From Gracilimonas sp040882225 (GTDB lineage Bacteria; Bacteroidota; Rhodothermia; Balneolales; Balneolaceae), in the NCBI GenBank assembly GCA_040882225.1, contig JBBEBR010000011.1, positions 1 to 64,000 of the forward strand: a stretch of 64,000 nt of DNA, read 5' to 3'. Below the pieces are notes generated by a model. That model did not search any database. It saw only the letters and a list, made by a program, of their open reading frames with translations, and had not been told where the DNA came from. Shown one piece after another: positions 52,628-62,054 of the stretch. The position numbers were made by a program, and so were the translations under genes. Numbering within the stretch: the first letter of the stretch is position 1; each line of letters begins with the position of its first letter.

Positions 52628-53694
52628 GGCTGTTCCAGTTTGATGAGGATCTCAGTAATTTTTTTCGCAGCATTTCCCTCTCCATACAATGGCTTCCATA
52701 TACTAATACTATCAGATTTTTCAACTGCAGAAATTATTTTCTTCTCATCCGCCCCCGCCAAAATATTCCAGCCACCTTCAAGCGTCTCTACCCATTCAGT
52801 TTCTTCACGAATGGTAATACATAGTTTTTTCATCCAATACGCTTCTTTCTGAAGCCCTCCGGAGTCTGTTATTACCTTAGAACAATTTTTCAATAAAATA
52901 AGCATCTTGAAATAGGAAACTGGATCAATCAGGTGTAGATTTTCAGGAATAATAAGGTCTTTTAATTTACTTTTATTTCTTGGATGAACCGGCCAAAGTA
53001 CAGGCTGATTTAATTTTCCAAAGGCACTAATGATGGATTTTAAATTATCAGGATCATCTGTATTGGACGGACGATGAATAGTGGCAAGAATGAATTCGCC
53101 TGTTTTTAAGTGAGTAACATCAGCCAATGTATATTTTCGATCTGCGATCTCTGAAAAGGTCAAAACGGCATTATACATCACATCGCCAGCATTAAATACA
53201 TTTTTGGTAATTCCTTCTTTTTTTAGCTGTTCAACTCCTTTCAATGATGAACAAAAAAGAAGATCCGAAGCGTGATCAGTAAGTATTCGATTAATTTCCT
53301 CAGGCATTTCCCTGTTAAAACTTCTTAGTCCTGCTTCAATATGTACAACCGGGATATGCAGCTTTGATGCCACGATAGCGCCTGATAGTGTAGAATTTGT
53401 ATCACCGTAAACAAGAACGGCATCAGGATACTTATCGAGATCCATGATATATTCTTCAAGCTTTTGCATGATCAAGCCCATCTGCATACCATGATTTCCT
53501 GATCCCACCTCCAAATTCACAGAAGGCGCCGGAAGTCCAAGCTCTTCCCAAAAAACAGTACTCATTTCATGGTCATAATGCTGACCTGTATGAACGATTC
53601 GTTCACTAATTCCAGCTTCAGCCATGGCCTTAGAAACAACTGCCGCTTTCACAAATTGAGGGCGGGCGCCAACAATGGTTAAAATGGTTTTCAT
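52624..53694 (-). CDS. wecB: UDP-N-acetylglucosamine 2-epimerase (non-hydrolysing)
   Basis: Interconverts UDP-GlcNAc and UDP-ManNAc. Motifs: VGARPQFVKAA, HTGQHYDHEMS, VYGDTNSTLSGAIVA, VHIEAGLRSFNREMPEE and TDSGGLQKEAYWMKK. Length 356 is normal. It provides ManNAc, which in ECA would be oxidised by WecC (not in the window). It overlaps the GT4 gene upstream by 4 bp and the relic gene downstream by 4 bp. Confidence 0.94.
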   Translation of the reverse strand: MKTILTIVGARPQFVKAAVVSKAMAEAGISERIVHTGQHYDHEMSTVFWEELGLPAPSVNLEVGSGNHGMQMGLIMQKLEEYIMDLDKYPDAVLVYGDTNSTLSGAIVASKLHIPVVHIEAGLRSFNREMPEEINRILTDHASDLLFCSSLKGVEQLKKEGITKNVFNAGDVMYNAVLTFSEIADRKYTLADVTHLKTGEFILATIHRPSNTDDPDNLKSIISAFGKLNQPVLWPVHPRNKSKLKDLIIPENLHLIDPVSYFKMLILLKNCSKVITDSGGLQKEAYWMKKLCITIREETEWVETLEGGWNILAGADEKKIISAVEKSDSISIWKPLYGEGNAAKKITEILIKLEQP

Positions 53695-54995
53695 GATGTA
53701 AGCTGGTTTAATTCATTTGCCATTATTTCAGTTAATGATTTTCGCGAATATTGATCTGCATTTTCACCTTGGTATGATGAAATTCCTTTTTGCCAGTTTG
53801 AATACAGGCGAAGAAGTTCACTTTTCAACCGCTCTTTCTCTGAGTAGAGAATAAAAGTCCCCGATTTAGTCTCTTCAATCACTTTTTTGATATCTCCTTC
53901 TACAGGGCTAAGACAAACAATGGGACGCTTAGCTGCCAGGTATTCAAACAATTTTCCGGTTAGAATAAGAGGAGCATTGGGCGTATTATTTACGATAAGT
54001 AAGAGCGCATCCGACTGTTGCTGAAACCGGATAATTTCATTGTGAGGTACATAATCGATCAGTTCCACCATATCTTGAACGCCAAAATGATTGATGTCTT
54101 CTTTTATAGAACTGTCCACTTTTCCTATCAATCGTAATTTGAAATTAACAGCAAAATCCTTTTCAACTGTTTTTAAATCGGCTAATGATTGCCAAAGCAC
54201 TTGAGGGTTTCGGGATGGTGTCATCATCCCAACATGAGAGAGTGTGAACATAGAAGCTTTTTTATACTCTGATTCAGTAAAATCTGCAGCATCAAAACCA
54301 TTGGGTATTACAGAGATATTTGTATCAGTAAACTCAGAAAATTCTTTTTTCATTGTAGGACTTATCACAACTATTTTGTTTGCTGTATCGAGTACTTTTT
54401 TTTCCAGTTTATGATGTTTTTTTCTTGCAAAGTCAGAGAGCTTAAGATCTTCAAAGAAATCGATGTTTGTCCACGGATCCCGAAAATCAGCGAGCCATGG
54501 TAATGATAGTGTTCGTGATACTTTCAACCCAATCATATGCATGGAGTGGGGTGGGCCAGTAGAAACAATAGCATCAACCTGATGTTTTTGAAGGTATTTG
54601 TTCAAAAATCTGACAGAAGGCCGAATCCAGAATTTCCGGGCATCAGGGATAAAGAGATTTCCCCTTATCCATATAGAGAGGTCGTGGTAGAAAGAAGATT
54701 CCTTTCCAGATTGCATCAAGCCTGATCCCAATTGCGCCTCTTTTTTCAGGCCTACCAGTTTTTTATAGAAGGAATAGGGTTCCCAAATTGGTTGCGTGAT
54801 TATTGTTACATCTTTGGGGATATCATTACTTAGCGAGTGGTCTATAGCTGGTCGCTCTGGATTAGAAGGTGTATAAATAACTGGCTCCCAACCATAATCT
54901 CGAAGATACTTGCAAAATTTAACCCAACGCTGTACACCAGAACCTCCACTTGGCGACCAGTAATAGGTAATGATTAAAACTTTTTTACGAGCCAC
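53691..54995 (-). CDS. GT4 family glycosyltransferase
   Basis: GT-B fold enzyme. N-terminal KKVLIITYYWSPSGGSGVQR with the donor-domain region SVIPNGFDAADF, SHVGMMTPSRNP, VELIDYVPHNEIIRFQQQSD, and LTGKLFEYLAAKRPIVCLSP with the sugar-nucleotide glutamate. The frame extends to 55040, but I prefer GTG 54995 (434 residues), because it puts the first strand at the N-terminus and reduces overlap with the YfhO gene from 56 to 11 bp. Linkage unknown. Confidence 0.86.
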   Translation of the reverse strand: MARKKVLIITYYWSPSGGSGVQRWVKFCKYLRDYGWEPVIYTPSNPERPAIDHSLSNDIPKDVTIITQPIWEPYSFYKKLVGLKKEAQLGSGLMQSGKESSFYHDLSIWIRGNLFIPDARKFWIRPSVRFLNKYLQKHQVDAIVSTGPPHSMHMIGLKVSRTLSLPWLADFRDPWTNIDFFEDLKLSDFARKKHHKLEKKVLDTANKIVVISPTMKKEFSEFTDTNISVIPNGFDAADFTESEYKKASMFTLSHVGMMTPSRNPQVLWQSLADLKTVEKDFAVNFKLRLIGKVDSSIKEDINHFGVQDMVELIDYVPHNEIIRFQQQSDALLLIVNNTPNAPLILTGKLFEYLAAKRPIVCLSPVEGDIKKVIEETKSGTFILYSEKERLKSELLRLYSNWQKGISSYQGENADQYSRKSLTEIMANELNQLTS

Positions 54996-57462
54996 CGGAT
55001 TTTCTGTTTTTGAGCCAGGTGAATCCCCATAATCCTGCAATTAATAACTGGGCAATCAAAGAGAACCACGTTAAAGCTACACCCACCCGGAAAGATTGGG
55101 GATCAAAGCGGAGTTCAAGTTCATGTTCGCCGGCAGGAATTTGTATCCCACGAAGCAGGTAATTTGTTTTATAAATGGGGATTTCTTCACCGTTCAGTTC
55201 AGCCTTCCATCCCGCCGGATAAAAAATTTCACTAAGCACCAGAAAACCAGGCTCAGAACGGCTGAGGGAAAGTGAAATCTCGGGCCCGGTATAATTTGTG
55301 ACTTCAACGGAAGAAGCAGTGTCAGCAGCTGTCGTAATTTGATCCTGAGTTTCAACAATGGCGGTTTGGGAAAAGTCAACTTCTCCGGGATTTAGATAAG
55401 CAAAGGCTTCTTTTGGATCATCAGCAATAATCATAGAATCAACGAAAAAAGCCTTAGGCAGTACATTCTGATTCTCATAGACCACGCCTCTGTCGCCACG
55501 AAATACGGGTTCAAATCCCCGCAGTGGCAGCCCTTCTTGATATGTTAAATATTTGACATTGAGTAAACTTAATAGCTCTGGATTGAACTTTGGACTCTGC
55601 ACATCCAGCGGCCCGCCCCCATACATTACATCCTGAACAATACTTAGTTTTGCCCCGGTGTACCCACCCAACGATGGATAAAAATAAGAGGGAGTGGCAT
55701 TGCTGTATAAATTATCCAAAAGCGGAAATACGCGATAGGGATAAGAAGAATTTTCAGCAATGTTTTCTTGAATATATGTATCAATATCCCGGCGCTGAGA
55801 CTCGAGTGTTTGCTCAGGATCAACATTTGCAGCCACAATCACATTTTCGGGAATGTACCTGTTATCCACATTCAACATTTCAAAAAGTGCAATAAGCGCT
55901 AAACCTATCATTCCCCAACCCAGAGCTACCCTTTTGGTGAACATGAGATATATCAAACCCGAGGCTAAAACGAGAATGAGTGCTAACCGCAGAAGGTCGC
56001 CTTTGGCTTTATCTTCTCGTTCGGGAGCCATTTCAGAATTCACATAACTTCTCGCACGTTCTACCACTTGTGGATTTTGCGGACTTACCTGATTCTGCTG
56101 CGCAATTTGCCTTGCAATATTTTCAACCTCACCAGAACGAGTAAAGTCCATTGAATTAACCTGAATGAAAAGCAGAAGAATAACAGCTCCAGATAAACCG
56201 AAAGGGATATATAAGCTTTTTAACTCCGGCTTCTTTTTCTGTGTGATGAAATCTGCAAGCCATTCCAGGCCATAAACTGCTACAACAGAATAACAAAATG
56301 CAGTAAAAGCTAACCATGTTTCAGGAACCCGAAATTTTGCAAAATAGGGGATATAGTCGAAAGCGAACTGGTTGAAAAAAGCAAAATTCTCGCCCCACGC
56401 AAAAATAATTCCTAAAGTTCCTGCTCCAAAAAAAACGTACATGATTTTGCTCTTCTGTCGAAATAAAGCAATCAAAATCAGCGGTAAAGCCAGCGCTCCT
56501 ATATAATGCGGACCGCTGGTGAAAGATTTATTTCCCCAGTATTCTGGTGATGCCCCGCCAAATAAATCGGGTACAAAAAAGGTCCAGGTTTCCATAATTC
56601 CTTGCGACCAAGCAAAAGCGTAACCGGCGTCAAGGCCGGTAGAACCTTGTAATGCGGAACCTCCACGAATGCTATAAGCAGCATATTCTTGTAAAGTGAG
56701 TAAACTTTGAGCATGGCCAAGAAGGCCGATAATAGTTCCTATTGCAAGTAATCCTGTTACTTTTGCCCAGGATTTAATGTGGTTTTCTGAATAAGCTTTC
56801 CAGGAATCAAAAATCCATAAAAAACCGATGAGATAGAAAAAGTAATAGGTAATTTGGGGATGTCCCGCCCGGATTTCTAAAGCTAAAGCCACGCAAAAGA
56901 GTAACAATCCCGGCAGCTTTTTTTCTTTTCTTGTAAAAAGCCAATATCCGGCAATTACCCAGGGAGCAAATGCTAAGGCTACAAATTTCGAGGTGTGTCC
57001 CGCACTAATAATAATCGGAAAATAAGCGGTAAGGCCATACATCAAACTTCCAAAAACAGCACTCAATGTTCTGAAATCCATCAAAATCAGCAGAAAGTAC
57101 ATGCCCGATAATAATACCCAGTACTGAAATGCGGGATAAATATTTTGAAAAAGAGAAGCAAGGTTATCAAGATGAGGAACTTGTTTTTTTGTGGAAACCA
57201 CAAACGAAGGCATTCCCCCAAACATGTTATTTACCCAAAGCGGTTCTTTGTCGTACGTTTCGCGGTATTCTATGACCGATTCTGCCCCGGCTCGCCATTG
57301 CGTAATATCATGCCGCTGGAATTCCTTTCCGCCAATAGTAGTGGCAGTAAATAGTAAAAAGGGGACTAAAAACAGAATCAGCAGTGCTATTACATGCTGT
57401 CGCGACTTTGGCTGGCTAAAGAAGAAATCCGGGTTTGTCGGCGAAGTTTTTTGCTGGCCCAT
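54985..57462 (-). CDS. YfhO-family membrane glycosyltransferase-like protein
   Basis: 825 residues with about 13 transmembrane helices and a large soluble C-terminal part ending in a helix. The YfhO pattern is seen in FQRHDITQWRAGAESVIEY, MFGGMPSFVV, GHPQITYYFFYLIGF and LVLSEIFYPAGWKAELNGEE with GEHELELRFDPQSFRVG. B. subtilis YfhO glycosylates lipoteichoic acid; a GT-C-type role in surface glycan decoration is inferred here. Starts 2 nt after gatC. Confidence 0.87.
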   Translation of the reverse strand: MGQQKTSPTNPDFFFSQPKSRQHVIALLILFLVPFLLFTATTIGGKEFQRHDITQWRAGAESVIEYRETYDKEPLWVNNMFGGMPSFVVSTKKQVPHLDNLASLFQNIYPAFQYWVLLSGMYFLLILMDFRTLSAVFGSLMYGLTAYFPIIISAGHTSKFVALAFAPWVIAGYWLFTRKEKKLPGLLLFCVALALEIRAGHPQITYYFFYLIGFLWIFDSWKAYSENHIKSWAKVTGLLAIGTIIGLLGHAQSLLTLQEYAAYSIRGGSALQGSTGLDAGYAFAWSQGIMETWTFFVPDLFGGASPEYWGNKSFTSGPHYIGALALPLILIALFRQKSKIMYVFFGAGTLGIIFAWGENFAFFNQFAFDYIPYFAKFRVPETWLAFTAFCYSVVAVYGLEWLADFITQKKKPELKSLYIPFGLSGAVILLLFIQVNSMDFTRSGEVENIARQIAQQNQVSPQNPQVVERARSYVNSEMAPEREDKAKGDLLRLALILVLASGLIYLMFTKRVALGWGMIGLALIALFEMLNVDNRYIPENVIVAANVDPEQTLESQRRDIDTYIQENIAENSSYPYRVFPLLDNLYSNATPSYFYPSLGGYTGAKLSIVQDVMYGGGPLDVQSPKFNPELLSLLNVKYLTYQEGLPLRGFEPVFRGDRGVVYENQNVLPKAFFVDSMIIADDPKEAFAYLNPGEVDFSQTAIVETQDQITTAADTASSVEVTNYTGPEISLSLSRSEPGFLVLSEIFYPAGWKAELNGEEIPIYKTNYLLRGIQIPAGEHELELRFDPQSFRVGVALTWFSLIAQLLIAGLWGFTWLKNRKSGGS

Positions 57463-57464
57463 AC

Positions 57465-57752
57465 TTATTCAATTACTTTTGGAACCCGAAAGTAGTCGCT
57501 GTCGGCATCCGGCGCGTTTTTCATTGCTTCATCATGAGAAAGTGGAGCTTTTGCTTCATCTTTTCGGAGCCGGCTATCCATTTCCAGCACATGATTCAAC
57601 GGCTCAACTCCAGAAGTATCAAGCTCGTTTAAAAGATCCATATAACCCAAAATATTGGTCATATCTCCGGTCAGAGATTTCACCTCTTTTTCGGACAGGT
57701 GGAGATTTGCCAGATTGGCAACATATCGCACTTCTTTTTCTGTTACAGACAT
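57465..57752 (-). CDS. gatC: Glutamyl/aspartyl-tRNA amidotransferase subunit GatC
   Basis: 95-residue GatC stabilises GatA in the amidotransferase that makes Gln-tRNA-Gln or Asn-tRNA-Asn. Motifs: VRYVANLANLHLSEKEV, LTGDMTNILGYMDLLNELDT and the C-terminal RLRKDEAKAPLSHDEAMKNA, PDADSDYFRVPKVIE. First gene of the leftward run gatC-yfhO-GT4-wecB. Confidence 0.93.
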   Translation of the reverse strand: MSVTEKEVRYVANLANLHLSEKEVKSLTGDMTNILGYMDLLNELDTSGVEPLNHVLEMDSRLRKDEAKAPLSHDEAMKNAPDADSDYFRVPKVIE

Positions 57753-57935
57753 ATATTCATTTTTTGTGATTGGCTAAATGTAAGAAACATTGTAAAGAAG
57801 ATTAAAGTTAATTGATTTGAATATATCCCTGTTTGGAAGCAAAGCAATTAATCCATGAATGAATATGCTAAATTCAGGTTTGAAAGAATGGCATATTATT
57901 CCTTTTATATTCATCTTTGCCGCCTATATTAAAAT

Positions 57936-58208
57936 ATGATTAAGAAGAAAATAACGATACTCAACTCAGCAGGATTACATGCCCGACCGTCTGCGGCTCT
58001 GGTAAAACTTGCGAGTAAATTTAAAGCTGATTTTTATATACATAGCCTTGGTTATAGGGTGAACGGAAAGAGTATTCTTGGTGTGATGACTTTGGCGGCA
58101 GAACAGGGAGCGAAACTGGAACTGGAATTAGATGGCCCGGACGAGAAAGAAGCAATGAAGGCAATTACCAATCTCGTTCAAGGTAAATTTGGAGCGGAAG
58201 ACGAGTAG
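57936..58208 (+). CDS. Phosphocarrier protein HPr
   Basis: 90-residue HPr. His 15 in SAGLHARPSA is the site phosphorylated by enzyme I, and Ser 46 in NGKSILGVM is the regulatory site of HPr kinase, so both kinds of control are possible. The enzyme I gene begins 4 nt after its stop. No EIIB or EIIC gene is present in the window. Confidence 0.95.
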   Translation: MIKKKITILNSAGLHARPSAALVKLASKFKADFYIHSLGYRVNGKSILGVMTLAAEQGAKLELELDGPDEKEAMKAITNLVQGKFGAEDE

Positions 58209-58212
58209 ATTT

Positions 58213-59934
58213 ATGCAAGATATTAAAGTTGAAGAAATTATTGTTCAAGGGCTGCCCACAGGTAGGGGGATGGCCATTGGAGAAGTTTTTTTACTTGATA
58301 TAAAGCAGAAGACTATTGCACCTAAATCTATAAAAGCGTCCTCAATAAATACCCACAAAAAGAAGTTCCTTGAAGCCAAAGTTCGTTTTCTGAATGATTT
58401 AGATAAAATGGGGAGAGAACTTAATGATCCCGGATCGGCTGAAATTATTGATACCCAGCGGCAAATTATAAAAGATCCTGAGATCGAAAAAAGTGCATTC
58501 GAAATCATTGAGCATAAATTACTTAGTGTAGATTTTGCCGTCTATCAAACGTTATGCCAGTTCATTGAGCGCCTAAAAGAAAGTGGGTCAGAGTTATTCC
58601 GCCAGCGAATAGTAGATTTGGAAGACATTCGCGATCGTTTCATTTCAATAATCCAAAACAACCAAAGTACAAGGCCTGTTAAAAAAGGCTCAATTATCAT
58701 CACAAGCGAAATCAGCCCGACGGATCTTGTTTCGTTTTATGAAAATGGAATAGCCGGCTTAGTGATGGATAAAGGCGGGGTTACTTCTCATGCCGCCATC
58801 ATTGCTCAATCTTTGGGAATTCCTTGTGTGGTGAGTACCAAGAAAGCGGTTAAAGAAGCCGCGAATTGCAAAAATGTAATTGTCGATGGAAGCACCGGGC
58901 AAGTGTTCTTCAATCCTGCAAAAGAAAGGATCAATGAATATCGGAAGAAACTATCCGAGTTGAATAAAGTCATCAAAAAAGCCAGTAACGATGATGATGT
59001 TTTCGAAACTTTAGACGGCTTTCCATTTCGATTAATGGCTAATATTGAGTTCGAAGCGGAGCTTCCTAAAGTAAAAGAATTTGGGGCACAGGGCGTTGGA
59101 TTACTAAGAACTGAAAGCCTCTTGTTCGGAAAGCGATTGAAAAAAAGTACGGAAGAACAGGTTGCTTTTTATAGCAACATCATAGAGACAATTGAAGGCC
59201 CATTAACCATTCGGCTGTTTGATGTAGGTGGTGATAAAGTCAGCGTTCACCCTATCAAAGAAGCGAATCCATTTTTGGGATGGCGTGGCATCCGAATGCT
59301 GTTGGACGAAAAAGAGTTACTGAGAAATCAACTAAGGGCAATTTTGAAAGTGGCGGGACATTTTCCGGGTAAGATTAAATTCCTTGTTCCCATGATTTCC
59401 GTGTTAGAGGAAGTGCATGAAATACGAGAAGAAATTGAATCCATGCAATCCCAGTTGTTAAGCGAAGGCGAAAAAATTGATGAGAATATTCCTTTGGGTT
59501 TGATGGTAGAAGTACCGAGCGTGGCTCTTTCTGCTTTTCAGTTTGCAAAAGAAGTAGACTTTTTCAGTATGGGAACCAATGATCTTACTCAATATACGAT
59601 GGCGGCAGATCGTGGTAATGAACACATTTGTGAACTATTTCAGCATCATCATCCGTCGGTTTTAAGAATGATAAAGTTAACGGTAGAAGGTGCTGATAAA
59701 GCAGATATCGAAGTTTGTGCCTGTGGCGAACTTGCCGGAGAAGAAATTGGCGCGGCCTGTTTATTAGGTTTGGGAGTGCGTGAATTAAGTATGACACCTC
59801 ACTCTATTCCAAAAATAAAAGATTTATTAAGTTCGCGTACCAAAAAAGATTTCGAGAATTTCGTTTCTAAAGCAATTGAAGCGTCAACATCTAAAGAAGT
59901 AGAACAAATATTTAACACCTGGAAAAACGATTAA
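58213..59934 (+). CDS. ptsI: PTS enzyme I (phosphoenolpyruvate-protein phosphotransferase)
   Basis: Moves phosphate from PEP to HPr. N-terminal HPr-binding domain, catalytic His 193 in GGVTSHAAIIAQSLG, linker, then the PEP-binding barrel: LRTESLLF, LFDVGGDK, NPFLGWRGIRMLL, LMVEVPSVAL, SMGTNDLTQY, and Cys 504 in CACGELAGE. Length 573 is standard. I chose ATG 58213; the frame open from 58189 would overlap hpr. The last base of its stop is the first base of the next start (TAATG). Confidence 0.96.
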   Translation: MQDIKVEEIIVQGLPTGRGMAIGEVFLLDIKQKTIAPKSIKASSINTHKKKFLEAKVRFLNDLDKMGRELNDPGSAEIIDTQRQIIKDPEIEKSAFEIIEHKLLSVDFAVYQTLCQFIERLKESGSELFRQRIVDLEDIRDRFISIIQNNQSTRPVKKGSIIITSEISPTDLVSFYENGIAGLVMDKGGVTSHAAIIAQSLGIPCVVSTKKAVKEAANCKNVIVDGSTGQVFFNPAKERINEYRKKLSELNKVIKKASNDDDVFETLDGFPFRLMANIEFEAELPKVKEFGAQGVGLLRTESLLFGKRLKKSTEEQVAFYSNIIETIEGPLTIRLFDVGGDKVSVHPIKEANPFLGWRGIRMLLDEKELLRNQLRAILKVAGHFPGKIKFLVPMISVLEEVHEIREEIESMQSQLLSEGEKIDENIPLGLMVEVPSVALSAFQFAKEVDFFSMGTNDLTQYTMAADRGNEHICELFQHHHPSVLRMIKLTVEGADKADIEVCACGELAGEEIGAACLLGLGVRELSMTPHSIPKIKDLLSSRTKKDFENFVSKAIEASTSKEVEQIFNTWKND

Positions 59935-60983
59935 TGGAGATTACTAAAGAAAATATAGAGCGCCTCGACTCACAAAATATGTGGCAGCTGGTCGTAGATT
60001 TTCCCAAACACTGGGAAAAAATTATCGGCATGACAACCAACCTGGAGTTGAACATAGATAAAAACAAAATCAAGAAAATTATTTTTGGGGGAATGGGAGG
60101 TTCAGCAATCGGAGCTGATTTAATCCGCGCATATTCGCTCAAAACCTGTCCACATCCCGTGCAGGTAAATCGCCATTACGATATCCCAAACTGGGTAGAC
60201 GAAGAGACACTATTTGTGGCGTGCAGTTTTTCGGGAAACACTGAAGAAACACTCTCCGCTTTATATCAGGCTTTGGAAAAAGGTGCGCAATGTGTAGGGG
60301 TAACTTCCGGCGGAACCTTGCTGGTTACAGCTCAGAAAGAGGAATTCGATTACATTAAAATTCCCGGTGGAATGCCGCCAAGGGCAGCATTGGCCTATAG
60401 TTTTGTGCCTCTTTTCAGAATATTTCAGTATTTGGGTTATTTGGATGAAGGCGATGAAGCCCTTTCCGAAACATTAAAATTATTACAGGATGGAGTGCTC
60501 GATTTCTCCGATACTTCTTCAAATGAAGCGCTTACCATTGCGGAAGAATTAAGCGAATCTTTACCGCTGATTTATTCAGACGCGTTAATGACAGAACCAG
60601 TGAATTTACGCTGGCGTGGCCAAATTGAAGAGAACGCAAAGATGCTCGCTTATGGAAATTTGCTTCCCGAAATGAATCATAATGAAATAGTTGGCTGGGA
60701 ACACATCGCTCATTTAACAGGAAGATTAACGGTAGTGATGCTTCGTGATAAAGAAGATAATGAGCGTGTAACCCGAAGGATGGAGATTGTAAAGGAGCTG
60801 GTAATAGATCAGACCCTTGCCATAGTCGAAATTGACTCACATGGCAAAAGCCGCCTCGCTCGTTTATTTTCGCTTATTCAATTGGGCGACTGGGTAAGTA
60901 TATATCTTGCAATCCTAAATGAAGTAGACCCCACACCTATTGCGAAGATTGATCTGCTGAAGAGCAAACTGGCTGAGGTTTAA
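59934..60983 (+). CDS. Bifunctional phosphoglucose/phosphomannose isomerase
   Basis: Archaeal/Bacteroidota-type PGI/PMI with SIS domains: GGMGGSAIGADLIRAY, VACSFSGNTEETLSA, PGGMPPRAALAYSFVPL, and NHNEIVGWEH. Length 349 matches the family. It links fructose-6-P to glucose-6-P and mannose-6-P, feeding mannose donors. It is translationally coupled to ptsI. Confidence 0.9.
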   Translation: MEITKENIERLDSQNMWQLVVDFPKHWEKIIGMTTNLELNIDKNKIKKIIFGGMGGSAIGADLIRAYSLKTCPHPVQVNRHYDIPNWVDEETLFVACSFSGNTEETLSALYQALEKGAQCVGVTSGGTLLVTAQKEEFDYIKIPGGMPPRAALAYSFVPLFRIFQYLGYLDEGDEALSETLKLLQDGVLDFSDTSSNEALTIAEELSESLPLIYSDALMTEPVNLRWRGQIEENAKMLAYGNLLPEMNHNEIVGWEHIAHLTGRLTVVMLRDKEDNERVTRRMEIVKELVIDQTLAIVEIDSHGKSRLARLFSLIQLGDWVSIYLAILNEVDPTPIAKIDLLKSKLAEV

Positions 60984-61202
60984 TTTTTTCTCGGAAGCCT
61001 GTTGCTACATCCGAGCCATGCCCTTCGAAATCATAACAGATGAAATGAGGCAGGTAAGAGGTATATATATATAGTAGCATCTTTGTGATGACTTCTAAAA
61101 AAAACCCAATTCGCGGTAAAAATTATGCACAGCATGCTTCTTTTATGCAGAGCAGAAAGCTGTTTAAGCAGAATTTTTAACCTGAATTGAGAATATTTTT
61201 AA

Positions 61203-62030
61203 TTATTGAGCCGGCACAATGAATAAACTGGCAATGGCATTCACTTCTTCCATTGTAAGTGGTTCATCCCAAGCTTCAGTTACAGCTTCGTCTGAGATAT
61301 CGGTCACCGTGGTGGCATCTACTCCAGCGTGAGTGGTATTGGCTTCACCGTTATAAACAGCTTGGGCTTGTTCCGGCAGGCTGCCGCGGTTATCGCCTGT
61401 AATCCATGCTTCGATATCATCCAATCCACGCATGGTGCGCAGGCGGCGGACTTCAGCGGCGTGCCGGGCTTCAACTGAATGAATGCGCAAGGCAGCTGTT
61501 AATATTTGGTCGCTGCTTTGTACATTTCCTGCCTGACCTTTATAAGCCCGAACGCCGGTGTCTTCGAAAGCCTGAGACAGGGCAAGATATTGCGGGTACT
61601 GATTGAAAGGATCGAAAGTGCCGCTGGCAGTGAAATCGAATTCGGGCTTTTCGATGGGTGTTCCGCCAAGCGAGTTGATAGTATCTTGTAGAAAAATGAC
61701 ATGCGCATTTTCATGCTTCTGTATAACATTAAATATAGCGCGGTCTTCATCAGGTATAATACCGATTTCGCACCCCATGTTATAATACTCAGCTTCGAGT
61801 AATTCCAGGGTAAGGGCAAAATTGAGCACTCCTACCACGTCTTCGGTAGATTGGGCGTTTGCCGGTTTTGAGAAGGCAGCTATCGCGCCAAATGGAAGAG
61901 CCGCAAGCGCAAAATTTTTGCTATAGTTGCTCATTTTGGCTAATGCATCTTTTCTGCTGAAAAAACGTTCGCTTTCTTCTTTGTTACTGGTTTCGAGGTT
62001 AAACTCGTCTAATAATTTTAAAAAACTCAT
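61203..62030 (-). CDS. Ferritin-like domain protein, exported
   Basis: 275 residues. After an N-terminal region with RKDALAKMSNYSKNFALAAL and an AxA-type site (KPANAQS) comes a four-helix Ferritin_2-type domain: LNFALTLELLEAEYYN, QKHENAHVIFLQDTI, FEDTGVRAYKG and HSVEARHAAEVRRLR. The E and ExxH residues could bind a di-metal centre. It lies 24 nt downstream of the paralogue at 62055. Probably a periplasmic stress or iron-handling protein; function is not established. Confidence 0.85.
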   Translation of the reverse strand: MSFLKLLDEFNLETSNKEESERFFSRKDALAKMSNYSKNFALAALPFGAIAAFSKPANAQSTEDVVGVLNFALTLELLEAEYYNMGCEIGIIPDEDRAIFNVIQKHENAHVIFLQDTINSLGGTPIEKPEFDFTASGTFDPFNQYPQYLALSQAFEDTGVRAYKGQAGNVQSSDQILTAALRIHSVEARHAAEVRRLRTMRGLDDIEAWITGDNRGSLPEQAQAVYNGEANTTHAGVDATTVTDISDEAVTEAWDEPLTMEEVNAIASLFIVPAQ

Positions 62031-62054
62031 GGTGATCTCCGTATAAAGATTAAA

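Noticed and set aside
55590..55895. Open frames on the plus strand inside the YfhO gene
   Set aside because: Shadow frames of a well supported membrane protein gene; no family features.
60990..61015. CTCGGA/TCCGAG dyad after the PGI/PMI gene as a terminator
   Set aside because: The T-run is on the wrong side for the plus strand and becomes an A-run on the minus strand; the loop is 14 nt. Not a convincing terminator.
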